A stretch of DNA of 64,000 bases from contig NZ_LGEA01000102.1 in assembly GCF_001280065.1 (NCBI RefSeq), positions 248,001 to 312,000 of the forward strand. Reading direction: 5' to 3'. Below the pieces are notes generated by a model. It was given only the letters and a program-made list of their open reading frames with translations. It was not told the DNA's origin and did not search any database. Of the stretch, positions 34,879-43,394 are shown one piece after another. Position 1 is the stretch's first letter, and each line of letters begins with the position of its first letter. The position numbers were made by a program, and so were the translations under genes. The DNA comes from Streptomyces sp. NRRL B-1140. GTDB taxonomy: Bacteria > Actinomycetota > Actinomycetes > Streptomycetales > Streptomycetaceae.

Positions 34879-36057
34879 TCACCGCACCGCCCGCGCCACC
34901 CGCGACGCCGCTGCCGCTCTCGGGGCGCTGTCCGGGCGGCGGCGGCGCGGGTGGACCGCGTTGGTGAGCAGGATCAGGAACGTGTCCGTGGCCGGGTCCA
35001 GGACGAGGGACGTGCCCGTGAACCCGGTGTGGCCCGCGGCTCCGCGGCCCGCGAGGTCGCCCATGAACCACGGCTGGTCGAGGGAGAAGCCGAGGCCCGG
35101 CGGGGTGAAGAGGAGCTCGACGAAGTCGGGGCCGAGGATGCGGGCCGGGCCGTGCGAGCCGCCGGCGAGGAGGGTGCGGCAGAACACCGCGAGGTCCCGC
35201 CCGGTGGAGAACAGCCCCGCGTGGCCGGCCACGCCCCCGAGGGCCCAGGCGTTCTCGTCGTGGACCTCGCCCCGCAGCATCCCCCGGTCCGCCTTGGCCC
35301 AGGGCCGCCGCTGGTCCTCCGTCGCCGCCGCGCCCGGGCACGGTCCGAAGTCGGTCGCCGTCATGCCCAGCGGCCGGGTGATGCCGTCGCGGATCAGGAC
35401 GTCGAGCGTGCGGCCGGTGATGCGCTCCAGGACGTACTGCAGGAGCAGCATGTTGAGGTCGGAGTAGCAGTACGTGCCCGGCACCCCGACCGGCGGCTCC
35501 GCCCGGAGCGCGGCAAGTCGCCGGGCGTGGTCGGCGCAGTCGTACAGCGGGAGTTCGGGCCGCAGCCCGGAGGTGTGCGTGAGGAGCTGCCGTACGGTGA
35601 TGCCGTGCCGGGCGGCCGCCGTGAAGTCCGGCAGGTACGCCCCGACCCTGGCGTCGATGCCGAGCGTGCCCCGCTCGATCTGCTGGACGGCCGCCACGGA
35701 CGTGAACAGTTTGGTGAGGGAGGCCAGGTCGAAGGGCGTGCCGACGGTCATCGGGACCCGTTGCCCGGGGGGCAGTTCCACCCCGGCGTCCGAGTCGGGG
35801 TCGTAGGCCGCGTAGCGGACGGCCCAGCCCGCCGCCTCCTCGACCGCGATCACCGGGCCGCGTCCGACGACGAGGACCGCGCCGGGTGCCCAGGGGCGCT
35901 GCCCGGTGGTGAGGACGTGGACCTCCCGGACGAGGTGACGCAGTTCCCCCGGGTCGAGTCCGGCCCGCTCCGGCGTGCCGTCGCGCAGTCTGGGTGCGCT
36001 CAGCTGACTGCTCCCTCCACGCTCGCGCGGCTGCTCTCCTGCTTCCAGGGTCGGCAC
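34879..36057 (-). CDS. Serine hydrolase, beta-lactamase / class C PBP family
   Basis: About 392 aa from GTG at 36057. The active-site SxxK is in DLASLTKLFTSV, the tyrosine motif is YCYSDLN (YSN-type, here YSD), and HTGFTGTS fills the third (H/KTG) motif. No signal peptide. The gene overlaps the 3' end of the MFS gene. GTG 36057 has no ribosome site; a CTG at 36003, in the CTGA of the MFS stop, has GGAGGGAG 7 nt upstream and may be the true start (374 aa). Likely an esterase or D-amino-acid-type hydrolase rather than a true beta-lactamase. Confidence 0.85.
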   Translation of the reverse strand: MPTLEAGEQPRERGGSSQLSAPRLRDGTPERAGLDPGELRHLVREVHVLTTGQRPWAPGAVLVVGRGPVIAVEEAAGWAVRYAAYDPDSDAGVELPPGQRVPMTVGTPFDLASLTKLFTSVAAVQQIERGTLGIDARVGAYLPDFTAAARHGITVRQLLTHTSGLRPELPLYDCADHARRLAALRAEPPVGVPGTYCYSDLNMLLLQYVLERITGRTLDVLIRDGITRPLGMTATDFGPCPGAAATEDQRRPWAKADRGMLRGEVHDENAWALGGVAGHAGLFSTGRDLAVFCRTLLAGGSHGPARILGPDFVELLFTPPGLGFSLDQPWFMGDLAGRGAAGHTGFTGTSLVLDPATDTFLILLTNAVHPRRRRPDSAPRAAAASRVARAVR

Positions 36058-37307
36058 AGTCCCATGAAGCAGGCCAGTGCCACCAGTGCGGCGGCCAGTT
36101 GGACGACGGCCATCGGGAGGGCGGTGTCCTCCCCGGCGACGCCGACGAGCGGGGAGGCGACCGCGCCGATGAGGAAGGACGAGGTGCCGAGCAGGGCCGA
36201 CGCGGAGCCCGCCGCGTGCTTGGTGCGCATCAGGGCGAGGGCCTGGGTGTTGGGCAGGGTGATGCCCATCGCGGACATCAGCACGAACAGCGCGGCGGCC
36301 ACGGGCACCAGGCCGACCTCGCCGAAGACGCCGAGGGACATCAGCAGCAGCGCGGTCGCGGCGGTGATGACGATCGTGAGGCCGATGCCCAGCACCCGGT
36401 CGAGGCTGACCCGGCCGACCAGGATCTTGCCGTTGATCTGGCCGACGACGACCAGCCCGACCGAGTTGAGGCCGAACAGCAGGCTGAACGTCTGCGGGGA
36501 GGCGCCGTAGATCTCCTGGATGACGAACGGGGACGCGGAGATGTAGGCGAAGAGGGCGGCGAAGGCGAAGCCGCCGGTGAGCATGTAGCCGGTGAAGGCG
36601 CGGTCGGCGAGCAGGCCGCGCATCGCGCGCAGGGCCTCGCCGACGCCGCCGCCGTGCCGCTCGGCGGGCTCCAGCGTCTCGGGCAGCCTCGTCCAGACCA
36701 GGACCCCGATCAGCACGCCGACGGCGGTGAGGACGACGAACACGCCCCGCCAGTCCGTCACACGCAGGACCTGCCCGCCGATGAGCGGCGCCACGATCGG
36801 GGCGACGCCGGAGATCAGCATGAGGGTGGAGAAGAAGCGGGCCATGGCCATGCCGTCGTAGAGGTCGCGGACGACGGCCCGGGCGATGACGATGGCGGCG
36901 GCGCCCGCGAGGCCCTGGGCCAGCCGGAAGGCCACCAGCGTCTCCACGGTGGGCGCGAGCGCGCACAGGACGGTGGCGACGACGAAGACCGCGAGACCGG
37001 CGAGCAGCGGGCGTCGGCGTCCCCAGCGGTCGCTCATCGGCCCGACGACGAGCTGCCCGAGCGCCATGCCGGCCAGGCACGCGGTGAGGGTGAGCTGGAC
37101 GGTCGCGGCGGGCGCGTGCAGGGAGCGGGTGACCTCCGGCAGCGACGGGAGGTACATGTCCATCGCCAGTGGAGGCACGGCGGTCAGGCTGCCGAGGAGG
37201 AACGTGACCAGGAGCCCGGTACGGCGGTGCGAGGTGCGGTCGGGCCGCTCCGTCCCCGCTGCGGCCCCCTGAGCGGTCTTCGATATGGACGCCCCACCCT
37301 CGGGCAT
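36000..37307 (-). CDS. MFS multidrug exporter, Bcr/CflA type
   Basis: 435 aa, 12 TM helices. After a 30-residue cytoplasmic tail comes LLVTFLLGSLTAVPPLAMDMYLPSLPEV, the Bcr/CflA helix 1 with its conserved DMYLP, then VGPMSDRWGRRRPLL (motif A). The ATG at 37307 has GAGAGGGAGGG upstream; a GTG at 37337 is less likely. Transcribed with the serine hydrolase gene through an overlap, suggesting the two act on related compounds. Confidence 0.92.
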   Translation of the reverse strand: MPEGGASISKTAQGAAAGTERPDRTSHRRTGLLVTFLLGSLTAVPPLAMDMYLPSLPEVTRSLHAPAATVQLTLTACLAGMALGQLVVGPMSDRWGRRRPLLAGLAVFVVATVLCALAPTVETLVAFRLAQGLAGAAAIVIARAVVRDLYDGMAMARFFSTLMLISGVAPIVAPLIGGQVLRVTDWRGVFVVLTAVGVLIGVLVWTRLPETLEPAERHGGGVGEALRAMRGLLADRAFTGYMLTGGFAFAALFAYISASPFVIQEIYGASPQTFSLLFGLNSVGLVVVGQINGKILVGRVSLDRVLGIGLTIVITAATALLLMSLGVFGEVGLVPVAAALFVLMSAMGITLPNTQALALMRTKHAAGSASALLGTSSFLIGAVASPLVGVAGEDTALPMAVVQLAAALVALACFMGLCRPWKQESSRASVEGAVS

Positions 37308-37393
37308 GAGTCCCTCCCTCTCCGAGTCGATCGCCACCTATGCTCTCAGCTCGTACGCAGTGCTCGGGGTCACAAGGTGAAGGCGGGGCGGGA

Positions 37394-38416
37394 ATGACGG
37401 CGGACACGGTGCGGTGGGGAGTCCTGGCGACCGGCGGTATCGCGGGTGCGTTCACCGCGGACCTGATCGACCTGCCGGACGCGGAGGTCGTGGCGGTCGC
37501 GTCCCGGTCCGAGGAGTCGGCGAAGGCGTTCGCGGAGCGGTTCGGGATACCCCGGGCCTACGGCGACTGGAACCAGCTCGCGCAGGACGAGGACATCGAT
37601 GTCGTCTACGTCGCCACCCCGCACACGGCGCACCGGACCGCCGCCGGTCTGTGCCTCGCGGCCGGGCGGAACGTGCTGTGCGAGAAGCCCTTCACGCTGA
37701 ACGTGCGCGAGGCGGAGGAACTCGTCGCGCTGGCGCGGGAGCACGGGCGCTTCCTGATGGAGGCGATGTGGATGTACTGCAACCCGCTGGTACGGCGGCT
37801 CAAGGCCCTGGTCGACGACGGGGCGATCGGCGAGGTGCGCAGCGTCCAGGCCGACTTCGGTCTTGCCGGGCCCTTCCCGCCCTCGCACCGGCTGCGCAAC
37901 CCCGAGCTGGGCGGCGGCGCGCTGCTCGATCTCGGCGTGTACCCGGTGTCGTTCGCGCAGCTGCTGCTCGGGGAGCCGTCGGACGTCGTGGCGCGGGCGG
38001 TGCTCTCCGAGGAGGGCGTCGACCTCCAGACGGCGGCGGTGCTCTCCTTCGGCAGCGGCGCCCTCGGTTCGGTGCACTGCTCCATCGTGGGCGGTACGGC
38101 GACCTCCGCCTCGGTCACCGGCTCCAAGGGCCGGATCGACATCCCGCACGGCTTCTTCTTCCCGGACCGGTTCGTCCTGCACCGGGACGGCCGTGACGCC
38201 GAGGAGTTCACGGCCGATCCCGCGGACGGGCCGCGCAACAGCATGCGGCACGAGGCGCTGGAGGTGATGCGGGCCGTGCGCGCGGGTGAGACCGAGTCCC
38301 CTCTGGTGCCGCTCGACGGCACGCTGGCCGTGATGCGCACGCTGGACGCGATCCGGGACCGCGTCGGCGTCCGCTACCCCGACGAGACGGGCGAGCCGGA
38401 ACTCACGCCCGCCTGA
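37394..38416 (+). CDS. Gfo/Idh/MocA family NAD(P)-dependent oxidoreductase
   Basis: 340 aa. N-terminal Rossmann domain [17 protein letters not shown], then [11 protein letters not shown] and [11 protein letters not shown], where EKP holds the conserved catalytic-region Lys. The C-terminal sheet domain includes [15 protein letters not shown]. It probably oxidises or reduces a sugar or cyclitol; the subgroup resembles dimeric dihydrodiol dehydrogenase-like enzymes. Start ATG 37394 with GGCGGG upstream. Divergent from the MFS gene. Confidence 0.92.
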   Translation: MTADTVRWGVLATGGIAGAFTADLIDLPDAEVVAVASRSEESAKAFAERFGIPRAYGDWNQLAQDEDIDVVYVATPHTAHRTAAGLCLAAGRNVLCEKPFTLNVREAEELVALAREHGRFLMEAMWMYCNPLVRRLKALVDDGAIGEVRSVQADFGLAGPFPPSHRLRNPELGGGALLDLGVYPVSFAQLLLGEPSDVVARAVLSEEGVDLQTAAVLSFGSGALGSVHCSIVGGTATSASVTGSKGRIDIPHGFFFPDRFVLHRDGRDAEEFTADPADGPRNSMRHEALEVMRAVRAGETESPLVPLDGTLAVMRTLDAIRDRVGVRYPDETGEPELTPA

Positions 38417-38465
38417 GTCCCTCATCCCGCCGGGCCACCGGGGAGCTCCCGTACGCTGCGGGCCC

Positions 38466-39224
38466 ATGAATGCCAAGGACAATGCGATCGCGGTGGTGAC
38501 CGGGGCGGGTTCCGGCATCGGCCGGGCGGTCGCCGTGGAACTGCTGCGGGCGGGCTGGTCGGTGGCGCTGGCGGGCCGGCGCGAGGAGACGCTGGAGGAG
38601 ACGGCGGCGCTGGCTCCCGGGACCGCGTCCCTCACCGTACGGACGGACGTCTCCCGCCCCGAGGACGTGACCGCCCTGTTCGACGCCACCGTCGGGCGCT
38701 TCGGCCGGGTCGACCTGCTGTTCAACAACGCGGGCACGTTCGGTCCCGGTGGCGTGCCGGTCGAGGAACTGCCCTACGAGGCCTGGCGGCACGTGGTGGA
38801 CACGAACCTCAACGGGGCCTTCCTGTGCGCGCAGGCGGCGTACCGGCAGATGAAGGAGCAGGACCCGCAGGGCGGCCGGATCATCAACAACGGCTCGATC
38901 TCCGCACACACGCCCCGCCCGATGTCGGTGGCCTACACGGCGACGAAGCACGCGCTGACCGGCCTGACGAAGTCCCTCTCCCTGGACGGACGGCGGTACG
39001 GGATCGCGGTGGGGCAGATCGACATCGGCAACGCGGCCACCGACATGACCTCCCGTATGCAGACGGGAGCGCTGCAGGCGAACGGGGAAGTAGCCCCGGA
39101 ACCGGTCATGGACGTCGCGGACGTGGCCCGCACGGTGCGGCACATGGCCGAACTGCCGCTGGAGGCGAACGTGCAGTTCGCGACCGTGCTGGCGACGGCG
39201 ATGCCGTACGTCGGACGCGGCTGA
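38466..39224 (+). CDS. SDR family NAD(P)-dependent oxidoreductase
   Basis: 252 aa classical short-chain dehydrogenase. Cofactor motif [26 protein letters not shown], catalytic Ser in [24 protein letters not shown] with the Y-x3-K pair. The Arg after the first strand ([10 protein letters not shown]) suggests NADPH. Substrate unknown. It follows the Gfo/Idh/MocA gene by 49 bp on the same strand, so the pair may be cotranscribed. Confidence 0.93.
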   Translation: MNAKDNAIAVVTGAGSGIGRAVAVELLRAGWSVALAGRREETLEETAALAPGTASLTVRTDVSRPEDVTALFDATVGRFGRVDLLFNNAGTFGPGGVPVEELPYEAWRHVVDTNLNGAFLCAQAAYRQMKEQDPQGGRIINNGSISAHTPRPMSVAYTATKHALTGLTKSLSLDGRRYGIAVGQIDIGNAATDMTSRMQTGALQANGEVAPEPVMDVADVARTVRHMAELPLEANVQFATVLATAMPYVGRG

Positions 39225-39386
39225 GCACGCGAGAACGCCCGGCAGAAATCGTCAACTCGTCAACCTGCACAAACGGAATATGAATCTCCGCCCCATTGCG
39301 GCCGGTAGGGGACATATGCTCAACTCTCCTACACGAAAGCTTCACAGTTGGAGTGGAGCGCTTCCGTTGGCCAATCCCAGGGGGGA

Positions 39387-39474
39387 GGCGGCAGTCGTTC
39401 CACGGCACCGGGTGGGGGTGGATTCCGCGAGGGACCGCGGAGTACGCACCGGTGCGCGTGGAACGACTGCCGCT
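39387..39474. other. Long bulged hairpin in a gene-poor interval; candidate structured RNA
   Basis: In the 341-bp interval 39225-39565, GCGGCAGTCGTTCCACG (39388-39404) is exactly complementary to 39457-39473. After a single bulged G (39456) the stem continues with GCACCG/CGGTGC (39405-39410 with 39450-39455), giving about 23 pairs. The apex holds a second hairpin, TCCGCG-N6-CGCGGA (39424-39441). The flank 39241-39360 is AT-richer with possible promoter elements (TATGCT at 39315). An 87-aa open frame (39296-39559) crosses it but has no ribosome site. No known riboswitch or RNA family was recognised. Confidence 0.45.
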
Positions 39475-39565
39475 CGGTTCCGTCGGCCGCCTGCCACTCT
39501 CCGCCGATCGCCCAGCGGCCGAAGCCAAGCCCCTGCGGAAAAGGGATCTCAGGCCGTGAAGGGAA

Positions 39566-39892
39566 TCAGGCCTGCCCGGTCTCGAAACTCGTGATCCGGC
39601 CGTCCTCGTCCACCTGGAAACTCCAACGGGTGCGCATCTCGCCCCAGGTGTCGTTGCTGTAGCGGGCGAGGAGGGAACGGCCGCCGTTGGACTCGTTGTC
39701 GACCTCCATGTGGCCGTGGGAGGAGAAGATCTCCCGGTCCACCCAGTCGGCGAGGTCGCGGTCGGAGCCGTCGTCGGTCATGGTCGCGCCCGGCGCGAGG
39801 AGCTCCATGAAGCTCTCGCGGTCGTGGTTGTTCACGGCGGTCACGAAGGCCCGGACGGCCGGATCGCTGAGGCGCGTGGTCTGAATCGTCAT
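39566..39892 (-). CDS. Nuclear transport factor 2 (NTF2/SnoaL-like) family protein
   Basis: 108 aa. Cone-shaped NTF2 fold signals: DPAVRAFVTAVNNHDRESFMELLAPGATMTDDG and GEMRTRWSFQVDEDGRITSFETGQA. Members range from polyketide cyclases to binding proteins, so no reaction can be assigned. ATG at 39892 (MTIQTTRLSD). It faces the hairpin region with its 3' end. Confidence 0.85.
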   Translation of the reverse strand: MTIQTTRLSDPAVRAFVTAVNNHDRESFMELLAPGATMTDDGSDRDLADWVDREIFSSHGHMEVDNESNGGRSLLARYSNDTWGEMRTRWSFQVDEDGRITSFETGQA

Positions 39893-40035
39893 ACGAGCAG
39901 CCTCGTACCGGCCAGGGCCCGCCGCCACCGGTGCCACCCGAACGGCGGCCGGGGAAGGGCCCGCCGGGTGCCGTGGGCGGGGAGGGGGTGCGACGGTGAG
40001 AACGCGAAGGGGAGCGTTCCTCCGCTCCCGCTGCG

Positions 40036-40071
40036 TGCTACCTGCCCGCTATTGCTACTGCTACCTGCTAC
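40036..40071. repeat. Four TGCTAC repeats upstream of the DoxX gene
   Basis: TGCTAC occurs at 40036, 40053, 40059 and 40066 within 36 bp, ending 11 bp before the GTG start and running into its ribosome site. It could be a regulator site or a slippage-prone short repeat in the 5' UTR. Confidence 0.4.
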
Positions 40072-40081
40072 GGGAGACGAC

Positions 40082-40639
40082 GTGAGGCGTGACGACCGAC
40101 GTGATCTGGGTCTGCTGCTGCTCCGGCTGGGGGCGGGCGGTGTGCTGGTGGCGCACGGCACGCAGAAACTGTTCGGCTGGTTCGGCGGACACGGCATCGA
40201 GGGAACCGGCCAGTTCATGGAGTCCGTCGGATACGCCCCAGGCAAGGCGAGCGCGACGGCGGCGGGCCTCGCGGAGACGGGCGGCGGCACGCTGCTGGCC
40301 CTGGGCCTGGCGACCCCGGCCGCGGGGGCGGCGGCGGCCGGGGCGATGGCCGGAGCGGCGGCGGTGCACACCCCGAACGGCTTCTTCAACCAGGGCGGCG
40401 GCTACGAGTACGCGGCGACGCTCGGCCTCACGGCAGCGAGCCTGGCCGTCACCGGCCCGGGCCGCCTCTCCCTGGACCACCTGCTCGGCCACGCGGTGAA
40501 CCGCGGCTGGATGATCCCGGCGGCCTTCGCGGCGACGGCGGCGGGCACGGCGGCGGTGGTGGGGGCCCGGGCGAGGCGGCTGCGGAAGGCGAAGGAGGGG
40601 GAGCAGGATCCGCTCTTCGATGAGGAGTACATGGAGTAG
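40082..40639 (+). CDS. DoxX family membrane protein
   Basis: 185 aa, four transmembrane helices in DoxX order: DLGLLLLRLGAGGVLVAHGTQKLFGWFGGHG, a GTGQFMESVGYAPGK loop, GGGTLLALGLATPAAGAAAAGAMAGAA and two more. DoxX-like proteins are linked to quinone or thiol redox at the membrane, but function is unproved. GTG at 40082 has GGGAG 6 nt upstream. The acidic C-terminal tail (EGEQDPLFDEEYME) is cytoplasmic. Confidence 0.88.
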   Translation: MRRDDRRDLGLLLLRLGAGGVLVAHGTQKLFGWFGGHGIEGTGQFMESVGYAPGKASATAAGLAETGGGTLLALGLATPAAGAAAAGAMAGAAAVHTPNGFFNQGGGYEYAATLGLTAASLAVTGPGRLSLDHLLGHAVNRGWMIPAAFAATAAGTAAVVGARARRLRKAKEGEQDPLFDEEYME

Positions 40640-40694
40640 GAGGCGTAGGGCCAGGACCCGGCGTTGTCAGTCCCCCATGGCAGGCTGCGCCCCC

Positions 40695-41060
40695 ATGAAC
40701 GAACAGTCCCCCGCCCCTGAACTCTGGTCCACCATCGACGCCTTGTACGAGTGGCTCGACACCAACCGCCCGGTGGAGGGCCGCGAGGGCCTCCTCCTGC
40801 GCATCCTGAAACTCTCCGAGGAGGTCGGCGAGGTCTCGGAGGCGGTGATCGGGGCGACGGGGCAGAACCCTCGCAAGGGCGTCACGCACACGTGGGAGGA
40901 CGTGGAGGCGGAGCTCTGCGATGTCGTCATCACGGCACTGGTGGCGTTGCGGACGCTGACACCGGAGGCGCGAGAGGTTCTGGGCCGGCACCTGGAGCGG
41001 GTGGCACGACGGTCCACGGCGCACTCGGCCCAGCCGGACGTTCCGCGTCAGTCGCTCTGA
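40695..41060 (+). CDS. MazG-like nucleotide pyrophosphohydrolase family protein
   Basis: 121 aa. The all-alpha NTP-PPase metal motif is present as KLSEEVGEVSEAVIG (ExxE) and ELCDVVITAL (ExxD). It may hydrolyse aberrant or alarmone nucleotides. ATG 40695 begins MNEQSPAPELW; no strong ribosome site is visible. It is the last gene before the island. Confidence 0.87.
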   Translation: MNEQSPAPELWSTIDALYEWLDTNRPVEGREGLLLRILKLSEEVGEVSEAVIGATGQNPRKGVTHTWEDVEAELCDVVITALVALRTLTPEAREVLGRHLERVARRSTAHSAQPDVPRQSL

Positions 41061-41201
41061 TCACCGGGTGACGCACACCACGGTCCCGTCCGGCTCCCGT
41101 ACCAGTTCACTCACCCGCCCGCTCACCTCCACCGCCCGTACCGACCGCTGCCCACGCTGGGAAGCACGCACCCACCACGCCTCCGAACCTCGAAAGTTCA
41201 C
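41061..41201 (-). pseudogene. Short minus-strand reading frame, probable 3' remnant of a gene cut by the island
   Basis: 46 codons ending SVRAVEVSGRVSELVREPDG then a Val/Cys-containing tail, with increasing GC-biased codon use toward the stop. No ribosome site precedes the GTG at 41201, and composition drops upstream, where the island begins. It looks like the tail of a once longer gene. Family not recognised. The rest of the 346-bp interval 41061-41406 has lower GC and a possible -10 (TAGATT near 41331) for the cassette. Confidence 0.4.
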
Positions 41202-41406
41202 TAGACCAAGTGCTCATGCAGCCGAGAGAGCCGCTTCGGCCTTGTGGCGACCCTGCCGTTTCCGGCGATCCCGACCGAGAGGCCGAGTCGCCGGTCGAGG
41301 TGAACGGCGGCTCACATGTACGAGGTTGATAGATTTGCGTGAGCGACGGGGGGCAGCCATTGCACGGCCCGCCGAAGCATGACCGGGGACGGGACGGGGG
41401 ACCGAA

Positions 41407-41871
41407 GTGGCTTGGGAAGAGTGGGAGAGGGCCAAGGCCGCGGCGTCGGAGGGCCAGGCTGCGCGGATGCGGCTGAATCAGGCCGGGGCGGCAGGTGCCG
41501 GCGACTCGGATCTCGTGGTGCACCAGGACGACCTCGGGGCCGTCGGTCACGAGGCGTTCATCCTCCACGGCGAGCTGAAGAAGAAGGCCGACGTCGCCGG
41601 TGCGGGCGTGGACAAGAACGGATCCGGGTCCACCATGCAGGCGGCCGCCGCGCTCAAGAGCCACAACCTCGGGCTCGGTGCGGAACTGGAGTCGACGGTC
41701 GAGATCTGGACCTCGCAGGTGAAGCACGTCCTCCAAGCCTGCGCGCACATCTCCAACCACCTCGACTACAGCAAGAAGCTGTATGCGCGGGAGGACGCCG
41801 GGATCGCCGCAGAGATCCGGGGCCGTACTGGATCGTTGCCCGTCTCAGCGCTGAACGATTACTTCAAGTAG
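41407..41871 (+). CDS. WXG100/ESX-like alpha-helical protein, first gene of the toxin cassette
   Basis: 154 aa, almost entirely helical, without signal peptide. It begins MAWEEWERAKAAASEGQAAR and continues through LVVHQDDLGAVGHEAFILHGELKKKAD and VKHVLQACAHISNHLDYSKKLY. The fold pattern and its place directly before a WXG-type effector suggest a type VII secretion partner or chaperone of the Streptomyces kind. GTG at 41407. Nine bp separate it from the next gene, so they form one operon. Confidence 0.65.
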   Translation: MAWEEWERAKAAASEGQAARMRLNQAGAAGAGDSDLVVHQDDLGAVGHEAFILHGELKKKADVAGAGVDKNGSGSTMQAAAALKSHNLGLGAELESTVEIWTSQVKHVLQACAHISNHLDYSKKLYAREDAGIAAEIRGRTGSLPVSALNDYFK

Positions 41872-41879
41872 GTCGCGCC

Positions 41880-43394
41880 ATGGGAGATTTTTCGTACTCG
41901 GACCTCATGGCCCTGGACCTCACCAAGCTGGGCACGGCTGCGTCCGACTGGAGAACGATGGCCGGCGATCTGGCCAAGCTCACGACCGACGTACGGGACG
42001 GCTTGACGAAGAAGTCCGACGGCGCCCGCTGGAAGGGCGTCAACGCCGGCGTGACCAAGGACTTCGTGCGCAAAACGGCCAAGGAGTTCACGGACCTCCA
42101 GACAGAGGCCGAGAGCATCGCCAACGTCCTCGGCGACGCCCACGCCGAGCTGACGCGGTACCAGAAGCAGGCGCAGAGCCTCACCGACTCGGCGCGCAAG
42201 GGCGACCCGGCCCACGAACCGCCGGACCCGGGCCTCCTCGTCTTCGACGGTCCGGGCGGCACGGTTCGCGTCTCGGAGGCGATGTGCACGCCCGAAGGCC
42301 CCGACCAGCGCACCAAGGACCGGATCCAGTGGTACGCGGACACTCTCACCGGAATCGTCCAGCACGCCGCCGAGGTCGACGCGGCGGCAGTACGCGCGCT
42401 GCGCAAGAGCCACGGCAACGACCCGCACAACGCGGGCCATGCTGAGTACACCTCCCTTGACGAGGAACAACTGCCGCGCGCGAAGGAACTGGCCGCGCTC
42501 GGCGGGGACGCGAGCCCGAAGCAGCGGGCCGAACTGGGGCGCCTGTGGGAGTCCCTGAGCCCCGAGGCACGGGCACAGCTCTGGCTGGCGCAGAAGGACG
42601 ACCTGCTGGCAGCAGGCATTCTCAGCCCCACCATGCCGCAGATCGCGGCGGACGCGGGCTCGGGAAGACACGGGTCCGAGTCACCAGGCTTCGACGAGTG
42701 GGCCACCAAGCAGAAGATGGAGTTGCTGACGGAGGGGGCCGACTGGAAGGGCATGACGGACGCGTCCCGTCATATGGCCCACTACCTGGGAAACAGCGGC
42801 AGCGTCATGAACCTGCCCGTGGACAAGATGATGACGGACGTCCCCGCCTTCAGGACGTACGTCGACGACATCGTCCGGCTGAACCAGGACGACTGGCGCA
42901 AGCAGGCTCTCGCGGAGTTCGAGAAGAACGGAGGAAGACCGGTCGCCTTCCCGGTCGAGGCGAAGCAACCCGAGGGCTTCTACTTCACTCAGCAGGTTGA
43001 TCCCAACTGGTTCTACGCGGTGGGCGGCGCCAATACCAACGTCACCGGCGTGGTGACGGCCGTTCCGGATGTGAATGGCAACCCCAAGATCAGCATCGAC
43101 TACCAGGCAAACGTCTGGGACCGCTACAACTGGGACGAGGGCAAGGGCGTCAACGTCGGCCCGCTGGACATCCCCGACGGAGAGATGGCCAAGCTGCACC
43201 GGGTAGGCCTCGCCCAGGAGTTCGACATGTCGGGCAGCAGCAGCGTCAAGAACTACGATCTCGGCTCCTCGGAGCCCAACGACGACCCGCTACCGGGTCC
43301 CGACGACAGCAGGGACGGACGCTTGAATCCCGGCCGAGAGCAACAGCAGGACCGTACGACCGGCAGGGCGGCGGAGAGGGCGGACGGCCGATGA
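41880..43394 (+). CDS. Putative type VII-secreted effector with WXG-like N-terminus and unrecognised C-terminal domain
   Basis: 504 aa. Residues 1-110 are a helical hairpin with Trp51-Lys-Gly (DGARWKGVNAGV), recalling the W-x-G turn of ESX substrates. A helical middle (about 130-350) includes HMAHYLGNSGSVMNLPVDK. The module at about 365-460 changes to beta-rich sequence: FYFTQQVDPNWFYAVGG, VWDRYNWDEGKGV (YNWD at 416-419) and KLHRVGLAQEFDMSGSS (His440). I recall similar YNWD plus LHRxGLAxEF endings in polymorphic toxins but could not check. Residues 460-504 are disordered. Followed by an ATGA-overlapped partner gene, as toxin-immunity pairs often are. Confidence 0.65.
   Translation: MGDFSYSDLMALDLTKLGTAASDWRTMAGDLAKLTTDVRDGLTKKSDGARWKGVNAGVTKDFVRKTAKEFTDLQTEAESIANVLGDAHAELTRYQKQAQSLTDSARKGDPAHEPPDPGLLVFDGPGGTVRVSEAMCTPEGPDQRTKDRIQWYADTLTGIVQHAAEVDAAAVRALRKSHGNDPHNAGHAEYTSLDEEQLPRAKELAALGGDASPKQRAELGRLWESLSPEARAQLWLAQKDDLLAAGILSPTMPQIAADAGSGRHGSESPGFDEWATKQKMELLTEGADWKGMTDASRHMAHYLGNSGSVMNLPVDKMMTDVPAFRTYVDDIVRLNQDDWRKQALAEFEKNGGRPVAFPVEAKQPEGFYFTQQVDPNWFYAVGGANTNVTGVVTAVPDVNGNPKISIDYQANVWDRYNWDEGKGVNVGPLDIPDGEMAKLHRVGLAQEFDMSGSSSVKNYDLGSSEPNDDPLPGPDDSRDGRLNPGREQQQDRTTGRAAERADGR

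Noticed and set aside
39296..39559. 87-aa open frame over the long hairpin
   Set aside because: No ribosome site and no recognisable fold, and the inverted repeat explains the sequence better. Kept only as a remark.
39300..39560. c-di-AMP (ydaO) riboswitch upstream of a wall hydrolase
   Set aside because: The characteristic core sequences are absent, and the next gene (minus strand) faces the region with its 3' end.
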